This document shows, one piece after another, positions 1-7,113 of a DNA stretch of 11,903 nucleotides. The position numbers were made by a program, and so were the translations under genes. The stretch's first letter is position 1; each line of letters opens with the position of its first letter. The notes under the pieces were generated by a model. That model did no database searches. It was not told where the DNA came from and saw only the letters and a program-made list of their open reading frames with translations. The stretch comes from Planctomycetota bacterium (GTDB lineage: Bacteria > Planctomycetota > Phycisphaerae > Phycisphaerales > UBA1924): contig JAEYVB010000008.1 in NCBI GenBank assembly GCA_023429345.1, forward strand, positions 1 through 11,903, given 5' to 3'.

Positions 1-450
1 ATGCTCGGCTATCACGCGGCGCGCTGGTACGGCGGCGTCGGGCTCAATGCGGCGCCCGGGCTGCCCACCGCCGCCAAGGTTGCGGCGCTCTGGCTGGTGG
101 TGCTCGCGGGGGTGATCCTGGGGTACATCGTCGGCGGCGCGGTGGTCTGGGGCGTCCGCATCCTGGGCTCGCTTGCGTTCGGCAAGGAGGCGATGGGGCT
201 GGGCGATGTGCACCTGATGGCGGGAGTGGGGGCGTGCCTGGGGTGGATCGACGCGACGATCGCGTTCTTCGGGGCCGCGTTCGTGGGCCTGGGGTGGACG
301 ATTCTCACGTTGCTGGCCCGCAAGGGCGTGAGCCGCGCGATGCCCTACGGGCCGTTCCTGGCGGTCAGCACCGTCCTGGTGCTGCTCTTCAAACCGCTGA
401 TCAGCGCCGGGCTGTCCATGGTTCTCGGTCGGACCATTGTGCTCCCCTGA
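1..450 (+). CDS. Prepilin peptidase (A24 family, PilD/GspO-like), C-terminal part
   Basis: This is the C-terminal half of an inner-membrane aspartic protease that removes the positively charged leaders of type IV prepilins. The visible 149 residues hold the family signature around Gly66-Leu-Gly-Asp69 followed by VHLMAGVGACLGW; Asp69 is the second catalytic aspartate of the GxGD motif. The conserved MPYGPFL stretch is at 114-120. Hydrophobic helices lie at about 26-50, 74-105 and 118-138. Family members are usually 220-400 residues long. The N-terminal part, which holds the first catalytic Asp and often a four-cysteine cytoplasmic domain, must lie left of the window, so the ATG at base 1 is probably internal. 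The gene stops with TGA at 448-450 and a 126-base spacer follows. Its place next to a pilin assembly operon fits the role. The family call is firm; whether it serves this system alone is inferred. Confidence 0.88.
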   Translation: MLGYHAARWYGGVGLNAAPGLPTAAKVAALWLVVLAGVILGYIVGGAVVWGVRILGSLAFGKEAMGLGDVHLMAGVGACLGWIDATIAFFGAAFVGLGWTILTLLARKGVSRAMPYGPFLAVSTVLVLLFKPLISAGLSMVLGRTIVLP

Positions 451-561
451 GGCGGTCACCCCGTTGCCGCGTGGGCGGATGGCGGCTACGTTCAGGTGTG
501 CCCGCGTGGGGGATTAGGGCGTGACTGTCCGGTCCGCGGCCGCGAGGGGAAATTAGCCCCC

Positions 562-567
562 AAGGAG
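562..567 (+). promoter_or_regulatory. Ribosome binding site of the YVTN/dockerin gene
   Basis: AAGGAG lies nine bases before the ATG at 577. It decides that start over the in-frame ATG at 496, which would add 27 residues in front of a clear signal peptide. A short GGGG/CCCC inverted repeat (546-549 and 557-560, loop of seven) sits directly upstream of it. The rest of the 451-576 spacer shows no promoter or terminator I can support. Confidence 0.75.
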
Positions 568-576
568 ATCGTGAAT

Positions 577-3093
577 ATGTCGATGAAGCGAGGGATCGCT
601 CTGGCCATGGTTGTTGGCATGGCCTGTTCCGTGAACGCCCAGGAGGCGATGGTGTCGCCCGACGGCGATGCGCCGATCCGCGTCTACACGGCGCGCCCGG
701 GGGAGGTGCTGACCATCGGGGACCCGATCGCGGGCATCCCGGCCGATCTTTCGGGGCAGTTCATTCCGGCGGGGCAGGACCCCGAGGCCGACGGGCACCA
801 GGATGTCAAGTACCTGGCGAGCGGCGATGTGATCGTGGCGAACCGCGCCAGCCGGAACCTGACGGTGTTCGATCCCACGACCCGCGCCCACGTGCGCACG
901 TATGCGCTCTCGGGATCGCCCGTGAGCATGGCCCTCACGCCGGACGGCTCGAGGGCCATCACCGCGAACCACTTTGAGGACACGGTCTCGATCGTGGACC
1001 TCGCATCCGGCGCGGAGACGGTGGTCCCGGTCGGTGACAAGCCCCTGACCGTTCGCATCACGCCCAACGGCGCCCGGGCGGTGGTGAACTGCGGCGGCGC
1101 GGGGAACCTGACGGTCATCGATATCGCGACGGGGACGATCGAGCGGGAGATCACCGTGGCGGCGCCGCGGTACTCGTTCTCGGTGAACTTCGAGTCGCAG
1201 GGCGTCGGGCTCGGCGGCGGCGGTTTCGAGCTCGTCGACGATTCGACGGCCATTTTCCCGGAGTTTTTCAACAGCCAGGTCAAGCTGATCGACCTGAACA
1301 CCGGGCTCGACACGCCGATCGCGACCAGCCCGAACCCGAGCAACATCGTGGTCGTGGGCGCCAGGGCCTACGTGACCCATACGTTCCCGAACACGGTGGT
1401 CACCGAGATCGATCTCACGACGGCGACCGCGCCCCGGACCTTCACCACGCCGTCGGCCTGCAACGGCCCGATCACGGCGCGGCCGGACGGCTCCAAGCTC
1501 GCGGTCGCGGTGCAGAACGCGACGGTTATCATCGACACCGTGAGCGGCCTGGCCTCCGGCCCGCTCGACACCGCCAGCGTGAACCAGCTCCACACCACGC
1601 CGGACGGCCAGTACGCGGTGGCGGTCGGCTTCCGCGGGGCCATCATCGACTACAACACGCAGACCGTGGTGGCGCAGCCGAACCAGTTCGTGTCGGCCAG
1701 CATCGGCGCGGTGTCTCCGACGGGCGATCAGGCGGTGCTCTTCTCCGACACGTTCGGCGAGGACATGGTGGTCCTCTCGCTGAACGGGGGCGCTTCGAGC
1801 CGGCTGAGCGCCGGGCCGAGCGGCCCCGCGCCCGAGGGCGACAAGACGCGCGTCGTCGCCCTGACGCCCGACGGCGGCAGGGCCATCGCCGTGAACCAGC
1901 ACAGCCAGACCGCGACGATCGTGGACACGGCGAGCGGCAACCACCTGGCGATCGTGCCCATCGGCCGGCGCGCCGGCGATGCCGTCGTGACGCCCGACGG
2001 CACGAAGGCCCTGGTCGCCAGCCGCGACGGGACGGCGCTCTCGGTGATCGACCTGAGCACGTACGCGGTCACGGAGGTGACGATCTCGACGCGGGCCGAC
2101 CAGATCGCGGTCTCGCCCGACAGCCAGTACGCCTACGTGCCCGTCATCACGGGCGGCGACGGGGTCTGGCGCATCAACCTGAACACGCTGAGCGTCGAGG
2201 GGCCCAAGCTCCCCACGGGCGACATGGGCTCGGTGGGGTCGACGTTCGCCGGCCTGGCCCTGAGCCACGACGGCGCGACGCTGATGACGTGCGACAGCTT
2301 CGGCAGCACGGTGACGTTCATCGACGCGGTGAACTGGGCGGTCCAGGGCACCGTCAGCGTGGGCGCGGGCCAGCAGCCGGTGCGGGCGGTCTTCTCGCCG
2401 GACGATACCCGGGTGTACGTCAGCGCCGCTTTCGGCGACCGGATCCTGGTGCTGAACAACGCCGGCGGGGCCTCGGGCATCATCGCGCAGATCCCGGTCG
2501 GCGATTACCCGATCGACCTGCGGATGACCGGCGACGGCTCGCGGATCTACGTGCTGAACACGGGAAGCAGCGACAGCATCGGCATCGTCGACACCGCGGC
2601 GCTAGCGCAGGTCGGCACGATCTCGTTCTCGACCCTCCCCACCATCAGCGGCTTTGCGCTCAGCCCCGACGAGGGGACCATCTACGCCGCCCACGGCACG
2701 GGGACGTACACGTTCGGCAACGGCGGGCTCGTGATCGCCCAGTCGAACATCCTCAGCGTGGTGGATGTGGCCACCGCGACGGAGACGGAGTTTCTCGAGC
2801 TGCCCGACTGGGCCGCGGGCCTGGCCCTCTCGGCCGACGGCTCCATGCTCGCCATGCCCAACCTCATGTCCGAGGGGCTGACGCTGGTTTCCCTCAGCGG
2901 GCAGGCGTGCTACGCCAACTGCGATAACTCCACGACGGCCCCGGTCCTGAACGTGGCGGACTTCACCTGCTTCCTGCAGCGGTTCGCCGCGGGCGAGTCC
3001 TACGCCAACTGCGACCAGAGCACCACAGCGCCGGTCCTGAACGTCGCGGACTTCACCTGCTTCCTGCAGAGCTTCGCGGCCGGCTGCCAATAA
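577..3093 (+). CDS. Secreted YVTN beta-propeller protein with C-terminal GC-type dockerin-like repeats
   Basis: This is an 838-residue exported protein. Residues 1-21 form a Sec signal peptide: Lys4-Arg5, a hydrophobic core, and a likely cut after Val-Asn-Ala21. Residues of about 75-775 consist of some 14-15 degenerate repeats of 40-50 residues with the pattern xxxSPDG-x-x-AYV-...-VSIVDLxTG, for example ALTPDGSRAI, AVSPDSQYAYV and AVFSPDDTRVYV. This is the YVTN/NHL-like propeller pattern, and the number would fit two seven-bladed propellers. Residues 778-838 hold two copies of a 30-residue module with NCD, PVLNVADF and FTCFL elements, ending in Gly-Cys-Gln. This resembles the GC-type dockerin anchors of planctomycete exported proteins. 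No catalytic motif is visible, so a binding or surface role is more likely than an enzymatic one. A strong terminator after the stop makes it transcriptionally separate from the assembly operon downstream. Fold and export are well supported; the ligand is unknown. Confidence 0.88.
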   Translation: MSMKRGIALAMVVGMACSVNAQEAMVSPDGDAPIRVYTARPGEVLTIGDPIAGIPADLSGQFIPAGQDPEADGHQDVKYLASGDVIVANRASRNLTVFDPTTRAHVRTYALSGSPVSMALTPDGSRAITANHFEDTVSIVDLASGAETVVPVGDKPLTVRITPNGARAVVNCGGAGNLTVIDIATGTIEREITVAAPRYSFSVNFESQGVGLGGGGFELVDDSTAIFPEFFNSQVKLIDLNTGLDTPIATSPNPSNIVVVGARAYVTHTFPNTVVTEIDLTTATAPRTFTTPSACNGPITARPDGSKLAVAVQNATVIIDTVSGLASGPLDTASVNQLHTTPDGQYAVAVGFRGAIIDYNTQTVVAQPNQFVSASIGAVSPTGDQAVLFSDTFGEDMVVLSLNGGASSRLSAGPSGPAPEGDKTRVVALTPDGGRAIAVNQHSQTATIVDTASGNHLAIVPIGRRAGDAVVTPDGTKALVASRDGTALSVIDLSTYAVTEVTISTRADQIAVSPDSQYAYVPVITGGDGVWRINLNTLSVEGPKLPTGDMGSVGSTFAGLALSHDGATLMTCDSFGSTVTFIDAVNWAVQGTVSVGAGQQPVRAVFSPDDTRVYVSAAFGDRILVLNNAGGASGIIAQIPVGDYPIDLRMTGDGSRIYVLNTGSSDSIGIVDTAALAQVGTISFSTLPTISGFALSPDEGTIYAAHGTGTYTFGNGGLVIAQSNILSVVDVATATETEFLELPDWAAGLALSADGSMLAMPNLMSEGLTLVSLSGQACYANCDNSTTAPVLNVADFTCFLQRFAAGESYANCDQSTTAPVLNVADFTCFLQSFAAGCQ
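2911..3084 (+). repeat. Tandem 90-base coding repeat (dockerin-like module, two copies)
   Basis: Two direct copies at 2911-3000 and 3001-3084 have a period of exactly 90 bases (30 codons), and the second lacks its last six bases. The encoded modules both read YANCDxSTTAPVLNVADF and then TCFLQxFAAG. Differences are mostly at third codon positions, so the protein is under selection or the duplication is fairly recent. The Asp/Asn/Ser pattern recalls a dockerin calcium loop with a short insertion. Two cysteines per copy could form disulfides outside the cytoplasm. Confidence 0.9.
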
Positions 3094-3123
3094 CCGGACA
3101 CGGACCTTCGTTGCTTGATCCCA

Positions 3124-3159
3124 CGGGAGCGGCCCAGCGCCGCTCCCGCTTTGTTTTTT
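3124..3159 (+). terminator. Intrinsic terminator after the YVTN/dockerin gene
   Basis: A perfect 10-bp stem (CGGGAGCGGC at 3124-3133 with GCCGCTCCCG at 3139-3148) has a five-base loop and is followed by a T-rich run at 3150-3159 containing six consecutive Ts. It begins 30 bases after the TAA stop. It separates the upstream gene from the PilZ-led operon and argues against any PilZ start as early as 3115. Confidence 0.92.
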
Positions 3160-3243
3160 GGCCCGCCCGCCGCGGCGGCGGTTCAGTCGGGCCCCCCGTA
3201 CGCCGATGCAAGGGCCGATAGACCCTCACCAGACGGGGACGGC

Positions 3244-3660
3244 ATGGGCGTACACGCATCAGACCTGGCAGTCCGTCGGCACGAGCGATACCTCTGCGAT
3301 CTCGCGGCCCGTATCGCCGTGGAGGGACCGGAGGTCCGGCTCGCCCGCGCTGCGCTCGGGGCCCACGGGCACCTGGCGGCACGGCTGGTCGACGTCAGCC
3401 GCGGCGGGATGAGCCTTTCGACCGGCGTCTACCTCCCGCCCTCCTGCCTCGTGTCCATCACGGTCGCCCTGCCGGGCGAGCGGACGCTCGTGACGCGGGC
3501 GCGCGTGCACCGCTCCGCCATGACGGACCGCAGGCCCAGCTACTACATCGGCGCGGCGTACGAGGGCGAGGATGCCGCCCGCGACGCCGCCGTGGAGGAG
3601 TTCATCCGGGCGCTCCGCGAGGCCGGCGCCGAGCCCGTACCGGAGCCCAGGCGTGCTTAG
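3244..3660 (+). CDS. PilZ-domain protein, putative cyclic di-GMP receptor
   Basis: This small cytoplasmic protein of 138 residues is almost entirely one PilZ domain. Both halves of the cyclic di-GMP binding signature are present: RxxxR as Arg11-Arg-His-Glu-Arg15, and (D/N)xSxxG as Asp50-Val-Ser-Arg-Gly-Gly55. The later strand YYIGAAYEG matches the usual IGxxF-like strand. The ATG at 3244 is chosen because it places the RxxxR motif near the N-terminus. The in-frame ATG at 3115 would lie before the terminator at 3124-3159 and would add 43 low-complexity residues. No strong Shine-Dalgarno site precedes 3244, so the start is less sure than the domain. The 3' end overlaps the ATPase gene by eight bases, which suggests coupled translation and a role in controlling the assembly motor. 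Ligand binding is expected from the motif; the target is inferred from position. Confidence 0.85.
   Translation: MGVHASDLAVRRHERYLCDLAARIAVEGPEVRLARAALGAHGHLAARLVDVSRGGMSLSTGVYLPPSCLVSITVALPGERTLVTRARVHRSAMTDRRPSYYIGAAYEGEDAARDAAVEEFIRALREAGAEPVPEPRRA
3642..3645 (+). promoter_or_regulatory. Ribosome binding site for the GTG start of the ATPase gene
   Basis: GGAG, inside the last codons of the PilZ gene, lies seven bases before GTG 3653. It supports GTG over the upstream in-frame ATG at 3572, whose extra residues are PilZ codons read out of frame, and over the internal ATG at 3686. Confidence 0.6.
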
Positions 3661-5362
3661 CCAGACCGATTTCGTCCTTGCACTGATGCAGGAAGAGCGG
3701 CTCCTCACGCCCGAGGACCTCGAGAAAGCCTCGCGCCACGCGACGGAGCACCATACCTCCATCGCCGAGGCCACGGTGGCGCTCGGGCTGGTCACGGCGC
3801 GCGAACTGGCGATCCTCCGGGCGGCGGTCTGCGAGTGCCCGTTCGCGGACCTTTCGCACTTCGAGATCGACCAGAAGAACTCGGTGCTCATGGCCCGCTC
3901 GGCGGCGGACAAACTGGGCGCGTTCCCGCTCTTTGTGATGGAGAAGGTCACGGTCGTGGGGATGATCGACCCCATGGATCTCGGCGCGGTGGACCGTCTG
4001 CGCACGCTCCTGAAAGCCGACATCGAGCCCGTCCTCTGCGAGCCCGAGGCGCTCCGGGCCCTGATCGACCGCGCCTACTCGCTCACCGGGAACCTAGCGC
4101 CTGCGGAGCAGGAGGCGGCCGCGCCCTCCCGGGGGCACGCCGACAGCGATGAGCCGATCGTTGCGGCCGTGAACCAGATCCTGATCCAGGCGATCGAGCA
4201 GGGCGCCTCGGATGTGCACATCGGCCCCGACGAGCGTGAGCTGCACCTGCGCTACCGCATCGACGGGGCGCTGCAGGTCCGGCAGGGTCCGCCCCTGGCG
4301 AGCCACCCCGGCCTCGTGCAGCGGCTGAAGGTGATGGCCAATCTCGACCTCACGCAGACCCGGAGGCCCCAGGACGGGAAGTTCCGCTTCGTGCACCACG
4401 GCCGCTCGGTAGACCTCCGCGTCAGCATCCTCCCGACGGTCTACGGCGAGAACGTTGTGCTGCGGCTGCTCTCCAGCGGCGGCGCGCTGGGTTCGTTCGC
4501 GGACCTGGGTTTCGCGCCCGAGCTGGCGTCGGCCTTCGAGGACCTCGTCCAGCAGCCCCACGGCATGATCCTGGTGACCGGGCCCACGGGGTCGGGCAAG
4601 ACCACGACGCTCTACACGTTCATCAAGCGGCTCAACTCGCCCGACCGCAACATCGTGACCATTGAGGACCCGGTCGAGATCCGCCTCCCGCTGGTGCGCC
4701 AGGTGCAGGTCAACACCGAGATCGGGCTCACGTTCGCCGGCGCCCTGCGTTCGATCCTGCGGCAGGACCCGGACGTCGTTCTCGTCGGGGAGATCCGGGA
4801 CGAGGAGACGGCGCGCATCGCCCTCCAGTCCGCGCTCACCGGGCACCTGGTGCTCTCGACGCTCCACACCAACGACGCCCCGGGCGCGATCGCGCGGCTG
4901 CGCGACTTCAACTGTCCGCCCTTCGCGATCAACGCCGCGGTGCTCTGCATCCTCGCGCAGCGGCTCGTCCGGCGCGTCTGCGCGGACTGCGCAGCGCCCT
5001 GCACGCCGGAATCCGCCGTTCTCCGCCGGTTCGCAGGGACGATCCCCGACGGGCAGTACCGGCGGGGCGCCGGGTGCGCCCGGTGCTCCAACACCGGCTA
5101 CCGCGGGCGGCTGGGCGTCTACGAGATGGTCCGCATGACGCCCGAGATCCAGAGCGCCGTCGAGGCGGGCCACTCGACGGCGGCGCTCCGGGCCGAGGCC
5201 CTTCGGCAGGGGATGGTCCCGCTGTGGCGGGACGGGCTGGAGAAGGCCCGCATCGGGGCCACGTCGCTGGAGGAGGTCCTCCGGGTGGCCGCGGCCAGCC
5301 TCGAGCCCGACAGCGCCCACTCAATCGTTCCACCGCTCACCAGCGGGAGGCAGGCGGCATGA
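3653..5362 (+). CDS. gspE: Type II secretion / type IV pilus assembly ATPase (GspE/PilB)
   Basis: This 569-residue cytoplasmic hexameric ATPase drives pilin extraction and fibre growth. Residues 1-150 are a GspE N-terminal (MshEN-like) domain (ERLLTPEDLEKA, ATVALGLVTARELAIL), followed by a linker. The motor domain shows ASDVHI at 185-190, a Walker A motif GPTGSGKT at 310-317, a Walker B region DVVLVGEIRDEET from 374 with Gly379-Glu380, and a His box HLVLSTLHTND at 398-408. A zinc-binding cysteine tetrad is at 443, 446, 475 and 478, followed by GYRGRLGVYE. The length is typical of GspE/PilB, and the Cys tetrad and N-domain separate it from PilT retraction ATPases. The N-domain lacks the arginine-containing RLG motifs that bind cyclic di-GMP in MshE-type proteins. 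The gene overlaps the PilZ gene by eight bases and gspF by four (ATGA). GspE and PilB cannot be separated with certainty from sequence alone. Confidence 0.95.
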   Translation: MLSQTDFVLALMQEERLLTPEDLEKASRHATEHHTSIAEATVALGLVTARELAILRAAVCECPFADLSHFEIDQKNSVLMARSAADKLGAFPLFVMEKVTVVGMIDPMDLGAVDRLRTLLKADIEPVLCEPEALRALIDRAYSLTGNLAPAEQEAAAPSRGHADSDEPIVAAVNQILIQAIEQGASDVHIGPDERELHLRYRIDGALQVRQGPPLASHPGLVQRLKVMANLDLTQTRRPQDGKFRFVHHGRSVDLRVSILPTVYGENVVLRLLSSGGALGSFADLGFAPELASAFEDLVQQPHGMILVTGPTGSGKTTTLYTFIKRLNSPDRNIVTIEDPVEIRLPLVRQVQVNTEIGLTFAGALRSILRQDPDVVLVGEIRDEETARIALQSALTGHLVLSTLHTNDAPGAIARLRDFNCPPFAINAAVLCILAQRLVRRVCADCAAPCTPESAVLRRFAGTIPDGQYRRGAGCARCSNTGYRGRLGVYEMVRMTPEIQSAVEAGHSTAALRAEALRQGMVPLWRDGLEKARIGATSLEEVLRVAAASLEPDSAHSIVPPLTSGRQAA

Positions 5363-6561
5363 ACACGACGGTCTTTTCGTATACCGCGCTCGACCGCAAG
5401 GGCGTCAAGGTCCGCGGTGTCACCAAGGCGCCGGCGGAGGTGGACGCGTTCCGCCAGATCTCGGCCGCGGGGCTCAAGCCCGTGAAGATCCGGGCGGTCA
5501 AGGAGCGCCGGGGCGGCGTCCGGCGGCGCATCGGCATGCGCGAGGTCGCGCACTTCACCTACCAGCTCAGCGTGCTGATCGGCGCCCGCGTCCCGATCGG
5601 GGAGGGCATGCGGAGCATCGCGGAGCAGGAGCCCCCGGGCAAGTTCCGCGAGGTCATCAACGACATGGCCCGGCGGATCGACGCCGGCGGGCGCATCGCC
5701 GACGCGATGGCCGAGCACCAGGCGGTGTTCGGCGAGCTCTATGTCCAGACGGTCCGCGCCGCCGAGCAGTCGGGCAACATGATCAAGGTGCTGGAGTACC
5801 TCTCGGACATGCTGGAGCGCAGCATCGAGACCCGCCAGCAGCTCCGCTCGGCGCTGATGTACCCCGTCTGCGTCATCAGCGTGCTGGGCATCGCGGTGTT
5901 CGTGCTGGTCGGGTTCGTGGTGCCGCGGTTCGCCAAGCTGTTCGCGGCCCGCAACGTCGAGCTTCCGGTGTTCACCCAGATCATGATGGCGGTCGGGTTC
6001 TCGTTCCAGAACTACTGGTGGGCGTACCTGGCCGGTCTCATCGCCGCGGGGCTGGCGACCCGCCGGGCCTGGGGACGGCCGGCGTCCCGCGCCGTGATGG
6101 AAAAGGCCCTGCACAAGGTTCCCGTCCTGAAGAATATCCTTGTCGGTGCGGCCGTGGCCCGGTTCACCCGCGTGTTCGGCCTGTGCCTCAACTCCGGCCT
6201 GGGGCTGATCGACGCCCTCCAGATGGCGGGGAAAGCCGCCGCCCGGCCGATGATGCAGCAGGACGCCGAGCGGATGGTGGACCAGGTCCGCACGGGCGGG
6301 CGGCTCTCGTCGGTGCTCGTCGCCTGCGAGTACCTGCCCCCCTTCGCCAAGCGGATGCTGACCTCCGGGGAAGAATCCGCCGAGCTCACGAAGATGTGCG
6401 GGGTGATCGCGCGCCACTACGAGCGCGACTGCGCCTCGACCTCCAAGAACATCTCCACGGTTATCGAACCCGTGCTGATCGTGCTGATCGCAGTGATTGT
6501 GCTGTTTGTAGCGCTCGCGATTTTCCTTCCCATGTGGGACATGGTGAAGCTGATGTCATGA
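5359..6561 (+). CDS. gspF: Inner-membrane platform protein (GspF/PilC)
   Basis: This 400-residue polytopic protein should sit at the base of the apparatus and couple the ATPase to pilin insertion. An N-terminal cytoplasmic segment (FSYTALDRKGVKVRG, 6-20) is followed by two T2SSF repeats at about 61-185 and 265-390. The first carries RAAEQSGNMIKVLEYLSDML (133-152) and the second the matching SGEESAELTKM (336-346). Transmembrane helices lie at about 168-190, 218-234 and 371-391, the family's usual three. Length and domain order are typical. The ATG at 5359 overlaps the gspE stop as ATGA, and GGGAGG at 5345-5350 lies eight bases upstream. A 99-base spacer with a stem-loop separates it from the pilin gene. 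Confidence 0.95.
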   Translation: MNTTVFSYTALDRKGVKVRGVTKAPAEVDAFRQISAAGLKPVKIRAVKERRGGVRRRIGMREVAHFTYQLSVLIGARVPIGEGMRSIAEQEPPGKFREVINDMARRIDAGGRIADAMAEHQAVFGELYVQTVRAAEQSGNMIKVLEYLSDMLERSIETRQQLRSALMYPVCVISVLGIAVFVLVGFVVPRFAKLFAARNVELPVFTQIMMAVGFSFQNYWWAYLAGLIAAGLATRRAWGRPASRAVMEKALHKVPVLKNILVGAAVARFTRVFGLCLNSGLGLIDALQMAGKAAARPMMQQDAERMVDQVRTGGRLSSVLVACEYLPPFAKRMLTSGEESAELTKMCGVIARHYERDCASTSKNISTVIEPVLIVLIAVIVLFVALAIFLPMWDMVKLMS

Positions 6562-6577
6562 AACGCTGATGAATAGG

Positions 6578-6612
6578 GTGCCGGCGCTGCCCGTGTGGAC
6601 GCAGCGAGGCAC
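6578..6612 (+). promoter_or_regulatory. Stem-loop in the leader of the major pilin gene
   Basis: GTGCC and CGCTGC (6578-6582, 6585-6590) pair with GCAGCG and GGCAC (6601-6606, 6608-6612). This gives 11 base pairs, a small 2x1 internal loop and a ten-base terminal loop. No T-run follows, so it is not a clear terminator. It lies 48 bases before the pilin ATG, in the only long spacer between gspE and the GspK-position gene. A role in mRNA processing or in protecting the pilin transcript is inferred. I see no convincing -35/-10 pair in this spacer. Confidence 0.5.
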
Positions 6613-6660
6613 ACGCACCGGGCCAACCCACCACGAGGGACCCATAGAAGGAACTGAGTC

Positions 6661-7113
6661 ATGCAGATCGCAGCTCGTCAGAACCGCGTTGTTCGCGCCT
6701 TCACCCTGATCGAACTGATCGCGGTGATCGTCGTCCTGGCCATCCTCTCCGGGATCGCCATCCCCAAGTACTTCGACTACACCACCAAGGCCAAGGAGAG
6801 CGCCGTCAAGGGCACCCTCGGCGCGGTCCGCTCGGCGGTCGCCAACTTCTACGCCAACGAGTCGCTGAAGCCCACCGGCGCCGCGTTCCCGACGCTCACC
6901 CAGCTCGAGACGCTGGGCACCGTGCTCCAGGAGCACATCCCCGCCAACCCGTTCATCACGGGCGCCAACGCCGGCAAGATCCAGGCCGCGGACTGGGACC
7001 CCGCCGCGCCCACCACGTTCCCCGTCACCGCCACCGGCTACGGCTGGAACTACGACGCCACCGACGGCAAGTTCTGGGCCAACAGCAACGTCGGCGGCGA
7101 GAACGGCTGGTAA
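6661..7113 (+). CDS. gspG: Major type IV pilin / pseudopilin (GspG-like)
   Basis: This 150-residue prepilin has a 13-residue basic leader cut before Phe14 (RVVRA|FTLIELIAVIVV). Glu18 is the invariant Glu5 of the mature protein, and the hydrophobic assembly helix runs to about residue 38. Position -1 is Ala rather than the usual Gly. The mature chain of 137 residues continues with an amphipathic helix (TTKAKESAVKGTLGAVRSAV) and a small C-terminal domain ending in aromatic YGWNYDATDGKFWANSN. The textbook GspG calcium-loop sequence was not recognised. GAAGGAA at 6647-6653 is a strong ribosome binding site, better than those of the other pilin genes, which fits a highly made subunit. Stem-loops flank the gene at 6578-6612 and 7141-7172. 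First place among the pilins argues for the major subunit. GspG versus a true pilin is not settled. Confidence 0.88.
   Translation: MQIAARQNRVVRAFTLIELIAVIVVLAILSGIAIPKYFDYTTKAKESAVKGTLGAVRSAVANFYANESLKPTGAAFPTLTQLETLGTVLQEHIPANPFITGANAGKIQAADWDPAAPTTFPVTATGYGWNYDATDGKFWANSNVGGENGW

Noticed and set aside
496..576. Longer N-terminus for the YVTN protein from ATG 496
   Set aside because: It would bury the signal peptide behind 27 residues. AAGGAG at 562-567 points to ATG 577.
593..640. Lipoprotein signal around Cys17 of the YVTN protein
   Set aside because: The residues before the Cys (Gly-Met-Ala) do not make a good lipobox, while Val-Asn-Ala21 makes a normal signal peptidase I site.
553..2268. 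571-residue open frame on the - strand
   Set aside because: It lies opposite the YVTN gene, is rich in Arg, His, Asp and Gly with no domain, and is what strong third-position G/C bias produces on the antisense strand.
2911..3084. CRISPR-like or mobile repeat
   Set aside because: Only two copies, no spacers, and the period is exactly 30 codons in frame within a gene, so it is a protein-domain duplication.
3167..3178. 12-base palindrome (CCGCCGCGGCGG) upstream of the PilZ gene as an operator
   Set aside because: Such palindromes are expected by chance in DNA this rich in GC, and no second copy or promoter was seen nearby. The same holds for the 10-base palindrome at 535-544.
3115..3243. Longer N-terminus for the PilZ protein from ATG 3115
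   Set aside because: The start would lie before the intrinsic terminator at 3124-3159, and the extra residues are low-complexity with no PilZ similarity.
4094..5320. 408-residue open frame on the - strand, with similar ones at 5119-6417 and 9186-10343
   Set aside because: All lie opposite genes with clear domains, have Arg/His/Pro-rich composition without motifs, and no ribosome site. They are compositional shadows.
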